Shown here piece by piece: positions 25,179-32,913 of a stretch of DNA of 64,000 nucleotides. The DNA is from Aeromicrobium yanjiei. Lineage in GTDB: Bacteria > Actinomycetota > Actinomycetes > Propionibacteriales > Nocardioidaceae. The notes under the pieces were generated by a model. That model was not told where the DNA came from. It saw only the letters and a program-made list of their open reading frames with translations, and did no database searches. The translations under genes were made by a program, and so were the position numbers. The number at the start of each line of letters is the position of its first letter. The first letter of the stretch is position 1. The stretch is from the NCBI RefSeq assembly GCF_009649075.1, contig NZ_CP045737.1, positions 682,001 to 746,000 on the forward strand, given 5' to 3'.

Positions 25179-26003
25179 GTGCGCATCGACCTCCACACCC
25201 ACTCGAATCGTTCGGACGGCACGGACACGCCGGCAGAGCTGGTTGCCAACGCGAAGGCCGCAGGTCTCGACGTCGTGGCGCTGACCGACCACGACGCGAC
25301 CACCGGGTGGGACGACGCCCTGGCGGCGGGGGAGGCGCTGGGCGTCCACGTCGTGCGAGGCATCGAGATCTCCACGCAGCTGCACGGCGAGAGCGTGCAC
25401 CTGCTCGGCTACGAGTTCGACCCGGACCACCAGCCCTTGGTCGAGGAGCTGCGCCGCGTCCTGCACGGCCGGGAGGAGCGCCTCCCGCAGATGCTCGACA
25501 AGCTCGCGTCGCACGGCATCGACATCACGATGGCCGACGTCGCTGCCCAGTCAGGTGACGCCGCGGCCTCGGGGCGTCCCCACATCGCCGACGCGATGGT
25601 CGCCAAGCACTACATCGGCCACCGCGACGAGGCCTTCCATGGCTGGCTCAACTCCAGCGGCAAGGCGTACGTCGACCGTTATGCCGCCCCGCTGTTCGAG
25701 GCGGTGCGCCTGCTGAAGGAGGCCGGCGGCAGGGCCGTGATCGCGCACCCGTGGTCGCGGGGCAGCGACAAGGTGCTGACCCCCGAGGCGCTCGAGGAGC
25801 TGGCCGCTGCGGGACTCGACGGGCTCGAGGTCGACCACAACGATCACGACGACGAGGCCCGGCGCGAGCTGCGCCGGATCGCCGCCGACCTCGATCTCGT
25901 GACGACGGGGTCCAGCGACTACCACGGCACGGGCAAGAGCGAGAAGTTCCACCTCGGCGTGCACACGACCGATCCCGAGCAGTACGAGCGCCTGCTGGGC
26001 TGA
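25179..26003 (+). CDS. PHP-domain phosphoesterase (TrpH/RNase AM-like)
   Basis: Metal-dependent phosphoesterase. Related proteins hydrolyse 3',5'-nucleotide bisphosphates or act as a 5'-to-3' exoribonuclease in rRNA maturation. The 274 residues begin RIDLHTHSNRSDGTDTPAEL, giving the first metal ligands (His-x-His and Asp). LTDHDATTGWDDA is the second motif, RGIEISTQLHGESVHLLGYEF the third, and AVIAHPWSRGS and SSDYHGTGKSEKFHLG the last two. All PHP ligands appear intact. The gene ends at a strong hairpin shared with the convergent carboxypeptidase gene. Confidence 0.9.
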   Translation: MRIDLHTHSNRSDGTDTPAELVANAKAAGLDVVALTDHDATTGWDDALAAGEALGVHVVRGIEISTQLHGESVHLLGYEFDPDHQPLVEELRRVLHGREERLPQMLDKLASHGIDITMADVAAQSGDAAASGRPHIADAMVAKHYIGHRDEAFHGWLNSSGKAYVDRYAAPLFEAVRLLKEAGGRAVIAHPWSRGSDKVLTPEALEELAAAGLDGLEVDHNDHDDEARRELRRIAADLDLVTTGSSDYHGTGKSEKFHLGVHTTDPEQYERLLG

Positions 26004-26010
26004 TGGAGCG

Positions 26011-26043
26011 CGTCCTGGCCCGGCGGATCACCGGGCCAGGACG
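26011..26043. terminator. Bidirectional terminator hairpin
   Basis: A perfect 13-bp stem, CGTCCTGGCCCGG with its complement, and a 7-base loop at 26024-26030. It lies between two convergent stops. No T tract follows, as is common in high-GC actinobacteria. Confidence 0.8.
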
Positions 26044-26049
26044 GTCCTG

Positions 26050-28188
26050 CTAGCGGCCCTTCCTCCGGCAGGGGTCCCCGACGCGGACGGTCTCACCGCG
26101 GTCGACGATGACCTCTCGGGTCGAGAGCACGCGACCGTTGCGGTTGCTGCAGGTGAGGTTCCACGCCTCCTTGAGCCCGGAGTAGGTGCCCGGGGTGGGG
26201 GACGCGTAGTCGACCCGGCCGGTCCAGTCCGACGTGGCGCCACCGCCGTAGTTGATCAACCGGATCGTGTACGTGCCGGGTGCCGGGTCGATCAGCACCG
26301 CCTGCTCGGGGTCGTCCAGCGTGGCCGCGGTCGCGACCGGCCGGCCGCGGGAGTCGTAGACCTCGACGTCCCAGTCGACCTGGGCGTCCGGCCAGTTGAT
26401 CACGACCGTGGCGGTGCCGTTGTCGTACGACGGCTGCCCGGCGACGGTGAAGGTCGCAGTCTCGTACGCGCCTTCTGCCGGGGTGCCCGCGGGGTTCACG
26501 AGCGTCTGGGCCGGCTGCGGGGGACCTTGCGGGTCACGGCCGTAACGTCCCACCACCAGCGGCCGGGTGGACGGGTTGACCGCCCAGCTGAACTGCCCGC
26601 CCTTGGTCTGGTAGCTCGAGGCGAGGGTGTCGCGGTAGTAGCGCGGGGCCCCGGTCGATCCGTCGGTCTGGATGACCGGCGAGGTGGCCGTGATGAACGA
26701 CTTGCTGACCGTCAGCTTCCGGTTGGGACGGGTGCTGCCGACGATCGTGGAGTGCAGTCCGGCGTTCACCGTGGCCTCCGCCATCACGTAGTACGCCTCG
26801 CGGTTGCCGCCGAAGCCCGCGCCCGCGGAGGGTGCCAGGCCGAGGTACTCGTTGACCACACCCTGCTGGAACGGCGGGTGGAACTCATCGGGTCCGATCT
26901 CGAAGGTGAAACCGAGGCCGCCGGTGTTCCAGTAGCTCCAGTCCTCGGTCGAGCCGGACGTGTCGTAGAGCTGGAACGAGGCCCAGTTGGCGTAGCCGTT
27001 GGCGTCCGTCATGCCCGCGCCGAGCGCGCGGTAGGCCGGCTCGTCGGGGGAGAAGCCGGTCGAGCGGATCGACGGTGGCCGCAGCACCAGGTTGCCGTAG
27101 GTGTGGTTGGTGATCAGGTTGGTGACCTGGCGCTGGGAGATCAGGCGACGGATGTTGTCGACCTCCGGCTCGGACCCGGGCGCGTCGCCGCGGAAGGTGT
27201 CGGAGGACCACAGCGCGCTCGCGCCGGGACCACCCCAGAACCCGGGGTAGTTGCGGTTCAGGTCGGTGCCGCGCAGCCGCCCGGCCGGGTTGTCGGCACA
27301 GGTGCCACCGCGACGGTCCGCCGGCGTCTGGACCGACGTCGAGCAGTTCTTGCGCTTCATCTCGTAGTCGAACGCGCTGAAGTCGCCCAGGGGTGCGGCA
27401 GTCCGGGAGACGACGAAGCCGTCGACGTTGACGACCGGGACGACGATGGTCCGCGAGCGCTGCACGATGCGACGCGTACGTCGGTCGGTGCGGTAGTTCT
27501 CGACCAGGTCGTAGGCGAACTCCATCGCGTGCTCCGCGGAGGGCCACTCGCGCGCGTGGTGGGCACCCAGCATCAAGAACGCCGGCTTGCCGTCGTTGAC
27601 CTGACGGGCGTTGGTGGTGATCTCGATGCCGCGGACCGGGCGGCCCTCGATCGAGCGGTTGCGCAGCGTCAGCGGCTTCACCAGGTTGGGGTAGCGCTTC
27701 GCCAGCCGGGTCATCTCGCGGTTGTAGTCGTCGAGGTTGCGGTAGGCCGTGCGTCCGCTCGGAAGTGGCGACTGCGCGACCGCCTTGTCGTAGCGCCGGT
27801 CCTTGGCCTGGTTGGCCTCCGTCCGTGCCTGCAGGTCGGGGATCTTGACCTTCCAGTCGAAGCCGGCACCGCGGAGCCGGGCGGCGTCCTTGCTGCCGTG
27901 CAGCACGACCTCGACACCGGTGGCGTCGCCGTGCTCGGTCATGTCCAGCCCGAGCTTGCTGACCTTGGTCCGCGCCGCCGGGGTGGGTGCCTCGACGTGG
28001 ACGACCTGGACCTTGCCGGTCTGGTCACGGCCGGAACCGACGAGCGGATCGTCGGGGGAGGCGTTCGCCTGGGTGGTCGCGAGCCCGGTCGCGACCAGGG
28101 TCAGGGCACCCAGCCCGGCGACGGCGGCGAGACGCCCCCGGCGTGGACGGTGTGCGGTGCGGGCAGGACGTGCGGGGTCGTTGGACAT
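26050..28188 (-). CDS. Secreted M14-family zinc carboxypeptidase
   Basis: Extracellular metallocarboxypeptidase, 712 residues. The basic N-terminus plus LAAVAGLGALTLVATGLA is a signal peptide with probable cleavage after ANA. A propeptide-like region (about 45-135) precedes the catalytic domain. The zinc ligands are His and Glu in GAHHAREWPSAEH and a distal His in NHTYGNLVLRP. The C-terminus-binding Arg lies in DLNRNYPGFWGG, and the catalytic Glu in FTFEIGPDEFHPP. A beta-sandwich domain (about 570-660) resembling pre-peptidase C-terminal or P-domain folds and a short Cys-containing tail follow. Tat-type twin Arg is not clear, so Sec export is more likely. Confidence 0.92.
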   Translation of the reverse strand: MSNDPARPARTAHRPRRGRLAAVAGLGALTLVATGLATTQANASPDDPLVGSGRDQTGKVQVVHVEAPTPAARTKVSKLGLDMTEHGDATGVEVVLHGSKDAARLRGAGFDWKVKIPDLQARTEANQAKDRRYDKAVAQSPLPSGRTAYRNLDDYNREMTRLAKRYPNLVKPLTLRNRSIEGRPVRGIEITTNARQVNDGKPAFLMLGAHHAREWPSAEHAMEFAYDLVENYRTDRRTRRIVQRSRTIVVPVVNVDGFVVSRTAAPLGDFSAFDYEMKRKNCSTSVQTPADRRGGTCADNPAGRLRGTDLNRNYPGFWGGPGASALWSSDTFRGDAPGSEPEVDNIRRLISQRQVTNLITNHTYGNLVLRPPSIRSTGFSPDEPAYRALGAGMTDANGYANWASFQLYDTSGSTEDWSYWNTGGLGFTFEIGPDEFHPPFQQGVVNEYLGLAPSAGAGFGGNREAYYVMAEATVNAGLHSTIVGSTRPNRKLTVSKSFITATSPVIQTDGSTGAPRYYRDTLASSYQTKGGQFSWAVNPSTRPLVVGRYGRDPQGPPQPAQTLVNPAGTPAEGAYETATFTVAGQPSYDNGTATVVINWPDAQVDWDVEVYDSRGRPVATAATLDDPEQAVLIDPAPGTYTIRLINYGGGATSDWTGRVDYASPTPGTYSGLKEAWNLTCSNRNGRVLSTREVIVDRGETVRVGDPCRRKGR

Positions 28189-28285
28189 GGCTGCCTCCGA
28201 GGCGAGCGCCTCGAGAGATCGGATACCCCCCGAGACTCTTCTCGCAACCTAGGACTGCGGCCGCGAGATGGCAAGGGTCGAGGGA

Positions 28286-29011
28286 TCAGCTGGTGGGGCC
28301 GAACTGCTCGACCCGCACGGTGTCGCTGCGCACACCTGCTTCGCCGAGGATGCGCCCGACGAAGCTGACGAAGCCGACCGAACCGCACACGTACGCCCGC
28401 TCGATGCCCTCCGCGAGGGGCACGATCTCCTCGGGGTAGATGTGCGCGGCGACCCGCTCGCTGCCGTCGGTCTGCAGGTGGTTCTCCCGGGTGAGGGCGA
28501 TGAACGCGCCGTAGGCCTCGAGCTCGTCGGCGTACGGCAGCCGCTCCCGGGTCTGCGCCGAGGCGGCGATCCGCAGCAGGGGCTCGGTGCCGGTGCGCCG
28601 GGCGTACCTGAGCATCGACACGAACGGGACGACGCCGGAGCCGCCGGCCACGCACAGCGCCGGGGTGGTGCCGCCCCAGACGAACCACCGCCCGATCGGG
28701 CCACGCGCCTCCAGCACGTCACCCACCTCGACCACCTCGTGCAGGAACGAGGAGACCTCGCCCCGCGGCAGGCACTCGACCATCAGCTCGACGAGCGGGT
28801 CGTCGGGATCGGACGCGATCGAGTACGAGCGCTGGGCCGTGTAGCCGTCGGGCGCGCGCAGCCTGACGACGTAGTGCTGCCCGGGGACGTGCGGTGTGCG
28901 GTCCGCGACCTCGAGGCGCAGCTTGACGAAGTCCTGGCCGAGACGCTCGACCTCGCGCACCACTGCGGTGGTCCACGAGCTCGCGACCGGCGTCGGGACG
29001 ATCTGGGTCAT
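28286..29011 (-). CDS. FAD-dependent reductase of the ferredoxin-NADP reductase type
   Basis: Flavin reductase of 241 residues. The FAD motif is RSYSIAS (about residues 61-67) within an N-terminal beta-barrel, the phosphate loop GRWFVWGG follows, and the NAD(P) half has LCVAGGSGVVPFVSMLR. It ends with YVCGSVGFVSFVGRIL, with no 2Fe-2S domain. The ATG overlaps the stop of the molybdoprotein gene by four bases, so the two are coupled. The natural inference is that this reductase supplies or accepts electrons for the sulfite-oxidase-like protein, an unusual soluble arrangement since such molybdoproteins generally use cytochromes or membrane quinone partners. Confidence 0.9.
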   Translation of the reverse strand: MTQIVPTPVASSWTTAVVREVERLGQDFVKLRLEVADRTPHVPGQHYVVRLRAPDGYTAQRSYSIASDPDDPLVELMVECLPRGEVSSFLHEVVEVGDVLEARGPIGRWFVWGGTTPALCVAGGSGVVPFVSMLRYARRTGTEPLLRIAASAQTRERLPYADELEAYGAFIALTRENHLQTDGSERVAAHIYPEEIVPLAEGIERAYVCGSVGFVSFVGRILGEAGVRSDTVRVEQFGPTS

Positions 29012-29619
29012 GCGTCGCCCTGGTAGCGCTGCTCGAGCCACGGGTCGCCGCGGTCGTGGTAGCCGTTGCGCTCCCAGAACCCCTGCTCGTCGTGGTCACG
29101 CAGCTCGAGGCGGGTGATCCACTTCGCGGACTTCCAGAAGTACAGGTGGGGCACCAGCAGGCGCACCGGGCCGCCGTGCTCGGGCGTGAGCGGCTTCCCG
29201 TCGAAGTCCCACACGATCCAGGCCTTGCCGTCGGTGATGTCCGCGAGCGGCAGGTTGGTCGTGTAGCCGGTGGTCGAGGTCGCGAACACGTGCGTGGCCT
29301 CGGGCTTGACGCCGGTGACCTCGAGCAGCGAGTCGACGCTGACACCCGAGAACGTGGTGTCGAACTTCGACCACGTCGTGACGCAGTGGATGTCGCCGAA
29401 GTAGGAGTCGGCCGGCAGCGCGTGGATGCCGCGCCAGTCCCACGTCGTGGGCTGCTCGACGAGGCCGTCGAGCGTCAACGTCCACTCGTCGACGTCGATC
29501 TGCGGGGTCAGCTCGGCGGTCAGGGTCGGCCACCCCGCCCCGGTGTCGTGCTGGCCGGGCGGCAGCCGGTCGTTGCCGCCCCCGCGGGGGCGTCCGGTGA
29601 ATCCACGGGTCACGGGCAT
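29008..29619 (-). CDS. Sulfite-oxidase-like molybdopterin protein
   Basis: Mononuclear molybdenum protein of the sulfite oxidase/MsrP-like class, 203 residues. The molybdenum-ligand Cys is in FGDIHCVTTWSKFDTTFSGV (about residue 77). Cofactor contacts occur in ATSTTGYTTNLPLADITDG and GGPVRLLVPHLYFWKSAKW. There is no twin-arginine signal, so it appears cytoplasmic. It is the third gene of a four-gene operon and is coupled to the downstream flavin reductase by ATGA, and to the upstream hydrolase by a one-base stop/start overlap. Substrate unknown; an S- or N-oxide is most likely for the fold. Confidence 0.92.
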   Translation of the reverse strand: MPVTRGFTGRPRGGGNDRLPPGQHDTGAGWPTLTAELTPQIDVDEWTLTLDGLVEQPTTWDWRGIHALPADSYFGDIHCVTTWSKFDTTFSGVSVDSLLEVTGVKPEATHVFATSTTGYTTNLPLADITDGKAWIVWDFDGKPLTPEHGGPVRLLVPHLYFWKSAKWITRLELRDHDEQGFWERNGYHDRGDPWLEQRYQGDA

Positions 29620-30446
29620 CAGCTGTGCTCCTTCAGGAACGGCAGCCATGCATCGACCAGGGCTGCGGGATTCTCGACGGCAGGGGAGTGCGCCGAGTCG
29701 GGGACGACGTGGATCCGCGTCCCGAGGCGTCCGGCCATGTCGGCCTGGACGTCGTGCGGCCACGCGTCGTCGTCGGCGCCGCGACCCACCCAGACCGGGA
29801 GGCCGGTGGCCGCGACCTGCTCGACGACGTCGGGTGCGTCGATGAGCAGCTGGGTCATCGCCCGCAGCGAGCGCGGGTCGTTGGCGGTGAACCGCTTGGC
29901 CAGGAACGAGGTGATCTGGGCGGGACGCTTGACGCCCTGCTCCCGGAGCTCGTGCAGCTGCAGCAGCGGCACCTTGCCGATCGCGGCCACGAGCTTCTTG
30001 AGCGGCCGGCGGTCGTCGTCGCCGAGGGCGCCGGGGCCCGAGCAGAGCAGGCTGAGGGTCCGCAGGTCTGCCGCGCCGAGGACCGCCGCCTGCTGGGCGA
30101 CGAGGCCGCCGAACGAGTGCCCCAGCACGTGGCTGCCGTCCGCGCTGACGGCCCGGCTCAGGTGCAGCGCGTTGGCCGCATAGCGCTCGAGGGAGTAGTC
30201 GGCTGCCGGCGCGCTCTCGTACTGGCCGGCCTGGTCGTACGCCGTGACGTCGTAGCCCGCCGCCGCCAGGAGGGGCAGCACGGGGGTGAAGTCCTCCTTG
30301 CTGCCGGTCCAGCCCGGGACCAGCAGCACGTGACCGACCCGGGTGCCCACCGCGGACGCGCTGAGGGCTGCGATGTCTCCGTCGAGTCCCGCGAGGACCT
30401 CGCTGCGTACGCCCGCGGGGAGCTCGAGCGTCCGCGGGACGCTCAT
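29619..30446 (-). CDS. Alpha/beta hydrolase
   Basis: Soluble serine hydrolase of 275 residues. The strand-turn with the oxyanion residues is HVLLVPGWTGSKEDF (about residues 40-54), the nucleophile elbow GHSFGG near 109-114, the acid in WVGRGADDDAWP, and the catalytic His in PDSAHSPAVENP. This is the canonical lipase/haloperoxidase-like order. It overlaps the upstream SDR by four bases (ATGA) and the molybdoprotein start by one base, so it is in the middle of a tightly coupled operon. Substrate unknown. Confidence 0.9.
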   Translation of the reverse strand: MSVPRTLELPAGVRSEVLAGLDGDIAALSASAVGTRVGHVLLVPGWTGSKEDFTPVLPLLAAAGYDVTAYDQAGQYESAPAADYSLERYAANALHLSRAVSADGSHVLGHSFGGLVAQQAAVLGAADLRTLSLLCSGPGALGDDDRRPLKKLVAAIGKVPLLQLHELREQGVKRPAQITSFLAKRFTANDPRSLRAMTQLLIDAPDVVEQVAATGLPVWVGRGADDDAWPHDVQADMAGRLGTRIHVVPDSAHSPAVENPAALVDAWLPFLKEHS

Positions 30447-31201
30447 CGTCCGCGCCGGGCGATGCGGGTGACCAGTGACTTGGGCATGTGCTGGGCGAGG
30501 CTGGCCAGGACCTTGTAGCGGAACGACGGGATCGAGACGGTCTTGTCGTGCTGGAGGTCGCGCAGCGACGCCGCGACGACCCGGTCGGCGTCGAGCCACA
30601 TCCACCGGGGGACGTCGGAGACGTCCATCTGGCCGCGCGGGTGGAACTCGGTGCGGACGAAGCCGGGGCACAGCGCCTGCACGGAGATGTTGACGTCGTC
30701 GTAGTGGATGTCGGCCCACTGGGAGAGGTTGAGCAGCCACGCCTTGTGTGCGGAGTAGACCCCGCGGGGAGTGAATGCCGCGACGCTGGACACGTTGATG
30801 ATCTTGCCACCGCCGCGACCGGCCATGGTCTTGATCGCGGCGTCCATGAGGTGCATGGGCGCGCGGACCAGGAGGTCGAGCTGGTAGTCCTCGTCGACGA
30901 TGTCGGTCGTGCCGAACCACCCCGCCAGAGAGGCGCCGGCGTTGTTGACGAGCAGGTCGACCGGCCGGGCGGTGTCGGTCAGCGCGTTCGCGGTTGCCTG
31001 CATGCCCTCGGACGTGGCCAGGTCGGCGGTCACGACGTCCACCTCGACGCGGTGCTTGCTGCGAAGATCGGCCGCGATCTGCTCGAGCTTGTCGGTGGTG
31101 CGGGCCACGATCACCAGGTCGTGCCCTCGCTTGGCGAGCTCCCTCGCGAAGGCGTTGCCGATCCCTGAAGTTGCCCCGGTGACCAGCGCACGACGTGTCA
31201 T
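30443..31201 (-). CDS. Short-chain dehydrogenase/reductase
   Basis: Classical SDR of 252 residues. The cofactor motif is VTGATSGIGNAFA (about residues 7-19), NNAGAS the structural motif, NVSSVAAFTPRGVYSAHKAW the Ser and Tyr-x3-Lys catalytic segment, and CPGFVRTEF the substrate loop. A basic residue pattern after strand 2 (VARTTDKLE) favours NADP. It is the first gene of the operon with the hydrolase, molybdoprotein and flavin reductase. A weak leaderless-type promoter lies upstream, back-to-back with that of the parA-like gene. Confidence 0.92.
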   Translation of the reverse strand: MTRRALVTGATSGIGNAFARELAKRGHDLVIVARTTDKLEQIAADLRSKHRVEVDVVTADLATSEGMQATANALTDTARPVDLLVNNAGASLAGWFGTTDIVDEDYQLDLLVRAPMHLMDAAIKTMAGRGGGKIINVSSVAAFTPRGVYSAHKAWLLNLSQWADIHYDDVNISVQALCPGFVRTEFHPRGQMDVSDVPRWMWLDADRVVAASLRDLQHDKTVSIPSFRYKVLASLAQHMPKSLVTRIARRGR

Positions 31202-31207
31202 GGACCA

Positions 31208-31213
31208 AGCATG
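31208..31213 (-). promoter_or_regulatory. -10-like box, SDR operon promoter
   Basis: Minus-strand CATGCT, six bases, then ATG at 31201. Its first base deviates from the common T. Confidence 0.35.
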
Positions 31214-31247
31214 CCAAACGTGTCAGCGCATCGCGGGCCAGGCCGCC

Positions 31248-31264
31248 GTCATCGATGACACAAT
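31248..31264 (+). promoter_or_regulatory. Palindrome and -10 box before the parA-like gene
   Basis: GTCATCGATGAC at 31248-31259 is a perfect 12-bp palindrome directly adjoining a CACAAT -10 box at 31259-31264, which is followed by six bases and the GTG start. A dimeric repressor, or ParA itself, could bind here. Confidence 0.45.
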
Positions 31265-31270
31265 GGCCGC

Positions 31271-32053
31271 GTGACGACGACGATCGCAGTGGCGAACCAG
31301 AAAGGTGGCGTCGCGAAGACGACCACCGTGGTGTCCCTCGGGGCGGCGCTCGTCGAGCTCGGTCAGCGCGTCCTGCTGGTCGACGTCGACCCGCAGGGCA
31401 GCCTCACGTTCTCCCTCGGCATCGATCCGGAGGACCTCGACGTGAGCGTCGCGGAGGTGCTGCTCGGCACCAAGCTGGCCGACGACGCGATCGTCATCAC
31501 CGACGACGGCATGCACCTGCTGCCCGCGAACATCACGCTGACCCAGGCCGAGGAGAGCCTCCTCGGGCGGACCGGACGCGAGCAGCGCCTGCGGGTCGCG
31601 CTGGACAAGGTCGCGGACGACTACGACTGGATCGTCATCGACTGCCCGCCGACCCTCGGTGTCCTCACGGTCGGGGCGCTGTCCGCGGCCCAGCAGGTGC
31701 TGATCCCGCTGCAGGCCGAGACGTTGTCGCACCGGGGGGTCGGGCAGCTGCTCGACACGATCCACGACGTCCGGCAGTTCATCAACCCGGGCCTGGACAT
31801 CCTCGGCGTGCTGCCCACGATGTACGACGGCCGCACCCGGCACGCCCAGAACGTCCTCGCCGCGATCGAGGAGACCTACGGGTTGCCGGTCGTGCGCCCG
31901 CCGATCCCCAAGACGATCAAGTTCGCCGAGGCCCCCGCGATCGGCCGATCGGTCCTGTCGACCGCTCGCAACCACAAGGGCGCCCAGGCGTACCGCGAGG
32001 TGGCGGCGGGCCTGCTCGCGTCCGGCAAGGACACGGCCGGCACGAGGGCCTGA
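31271..32053 (+). CDS. ParA-family ATPase
   Basis: Deviant-Walker ATPase of the ParA/Soj type, 260 residues. The P-loop is NQKGGVAKTT (residues 9-18) with the signature Lys at 11. Walker A' is LLVDVDPQGSLTF, and Walker B is WIVIDCPPTLG (about 117-127). There is no N-terminal DNA-binding extension and no parB follows, so it is an orphan, as is the Soj-like gene near rhlE in mycobacteria. It may position a non-chromosomal cargo. The GTG start is fixed by the -10 box six bases upstream. It is divergent from the SDR operon. Confidence 0.92.
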   Translation: MTTTIAVANQKGGVAKTTTVVSLGAALVELGQRVLLVDVDPQGSLTFSLGIDPEDLDVSVAEVLLGTKLADDAIVITDDGMHLLPANITLTQAEESLLGRTGREQRLRVALDKVADDYDWIVIDCPPTLGVLTVGALSAAQQVLIPLQAETLSHRGVGQLLDTIHDVRQFINPGLDILGVLPTMYDGRTRHAQNVLAAIEETYGLPVVRPPIPKTIKFAEAPAIGRSVLSTARNHKGAQAYREVAAGLLASGKDTAGTRA

Positions 32054-32081
32054 CCCCGCGGAGTGCCGGCGGTGCCCTCGC

Positions 32082-32087
32082 TAGGAT
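32082..32087 (+). promoter_or_regulatory. -10 box, leaderless promoter of the L,D-transpeptidase gene
   Basis: TAGGAT, six bases, then GTG at 32094. Confidence 0.5.
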
Positions 32088-32093
32088 GGTGAC

Positions 32094-32777
32094 GTGTCCA
32101 AGCATCGCGCGCCTCGACTGGCCGCTCGTCGTGGACGGGCCGGCGCCCTCGCCCTTGCTCTCGGCGTCACCCTCGCCGTGGGCGGCGCAGCAGTAGGCGT
32201 CCTGCCGCAGCTGACCGCGGAGAAGGCATCGGCCGATCAGGCCGCGAGCCGGCCGTCAGTGTCGTCGCCGATCGAGACGGCCTCGCTCGACAAGATCCTG
32301 ACCACCGGCCCGGCGTCCGCGGACGCCGAGCGCACCGCGAAGGTGTCCGCCGCGGCCGACCGCGCCGATCCCGCGCCACCGCCCGGATCGGGTGAGGGCC
32401 GGCGCATCGTGTTCGACCAGGGCGACCAGCGGGTGTGGCTGATCCGGAGCGACGAATCGGTCGAGCGCACCTACCGGGTATCGGGCAGCAAGTTCGAGAA
32501 CCTCGAGCCCGGCTCGTACGAGGTGCTGTCCAAGACGCGCCACGCGACCGCGTTCGATGCGAGCGGCACGATGGAGTACTTCGTGCGGTTCGCGACCGGT
32601 TTCAGCGAGCCGATCGGGTTCCACTCGGTGCCCCGCGACAACTCCGGCAAGCTCGAGCAGACCCGGTCGCAGCTCGGTCAGCGGCTCTCGGCGGGCTGCG
32701 TGCGCCAGTGGAAGCCCGACGCGATCGCGCTGTGGGACTTCGCCCCCGTCGGCACCCAGGTCGTCGTCACCGCCTGA
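32094..32777 (+). CDS. L,D-transpeptidase (YkuD domain), exported
   Basis: Cell-wall cross-linking enzyme forming 3-3 peptide bonds, or a related YkuD-fold protein, 227 residues. A basic N-terminus and ALALALGVTLAVGGAAVGVL form a signal anchor, followed by a disordered Ala/Pro/Ser linker to about residue 100. The YkuD domain is short: RIVFDQGDQRVWLI, a catalytic His in GFHSVPRD, and the nucleophile in LSAGCVRQW (Ser-x-Gly-Cys-x-Arg). The gene is followed by two tandem hairpins that separate it from rhlE. Confidence 0.9.
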   Translation: MSKHRAPRLAARRGRAGALALALGVTLAVGGAAVGVLPQLTAEKASADQAASRPSVSSPIETASLDKILTTGPASADAERTAKVSAAADRADPAPPPGSGEGRRIVFDQGDQRVWLIRSDESVERTYRVSGSKFENLEPGSYEVLSKTRHATAFDASGTMEYFVRFATGFSEPIGFHSVPRDNSGKLEQTRSQLGQRLSAGCVRQWKPDAIALWDFAPVGTQVVVTA

Positions 32778-32831
32778 CGCCTCCCGCCCCCCGCACCGAT
32801 CTTTCGGCCTTTCGGCAGCCGGCACAGCAGG

Positions 32832-32907
32832 AACGTCGAAGGATCCGTCCCCGGGGGGACGGATCCTTCGACGTTGGTGCTGCTCTGACGACGTCAACGT
32901 CGTCAGA
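32832..32907. terminator. Two tandem terminator hairpins
   Basis: The first hairpin pairs 32832-32852 with 32855-32875, a 21-base perfect complement whose innermost pairs must open for a loop. Partly complementary AGCAG/CTGCT flanks add to it. The second pairs TCTGACGACG (32884-32893) with its complement at 32898-32907 around TCAA. They lie between convergent genes and probably stop transcription both ways. Confidence 0.85.
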
Positions 32908-32913
32908 TCGGTC

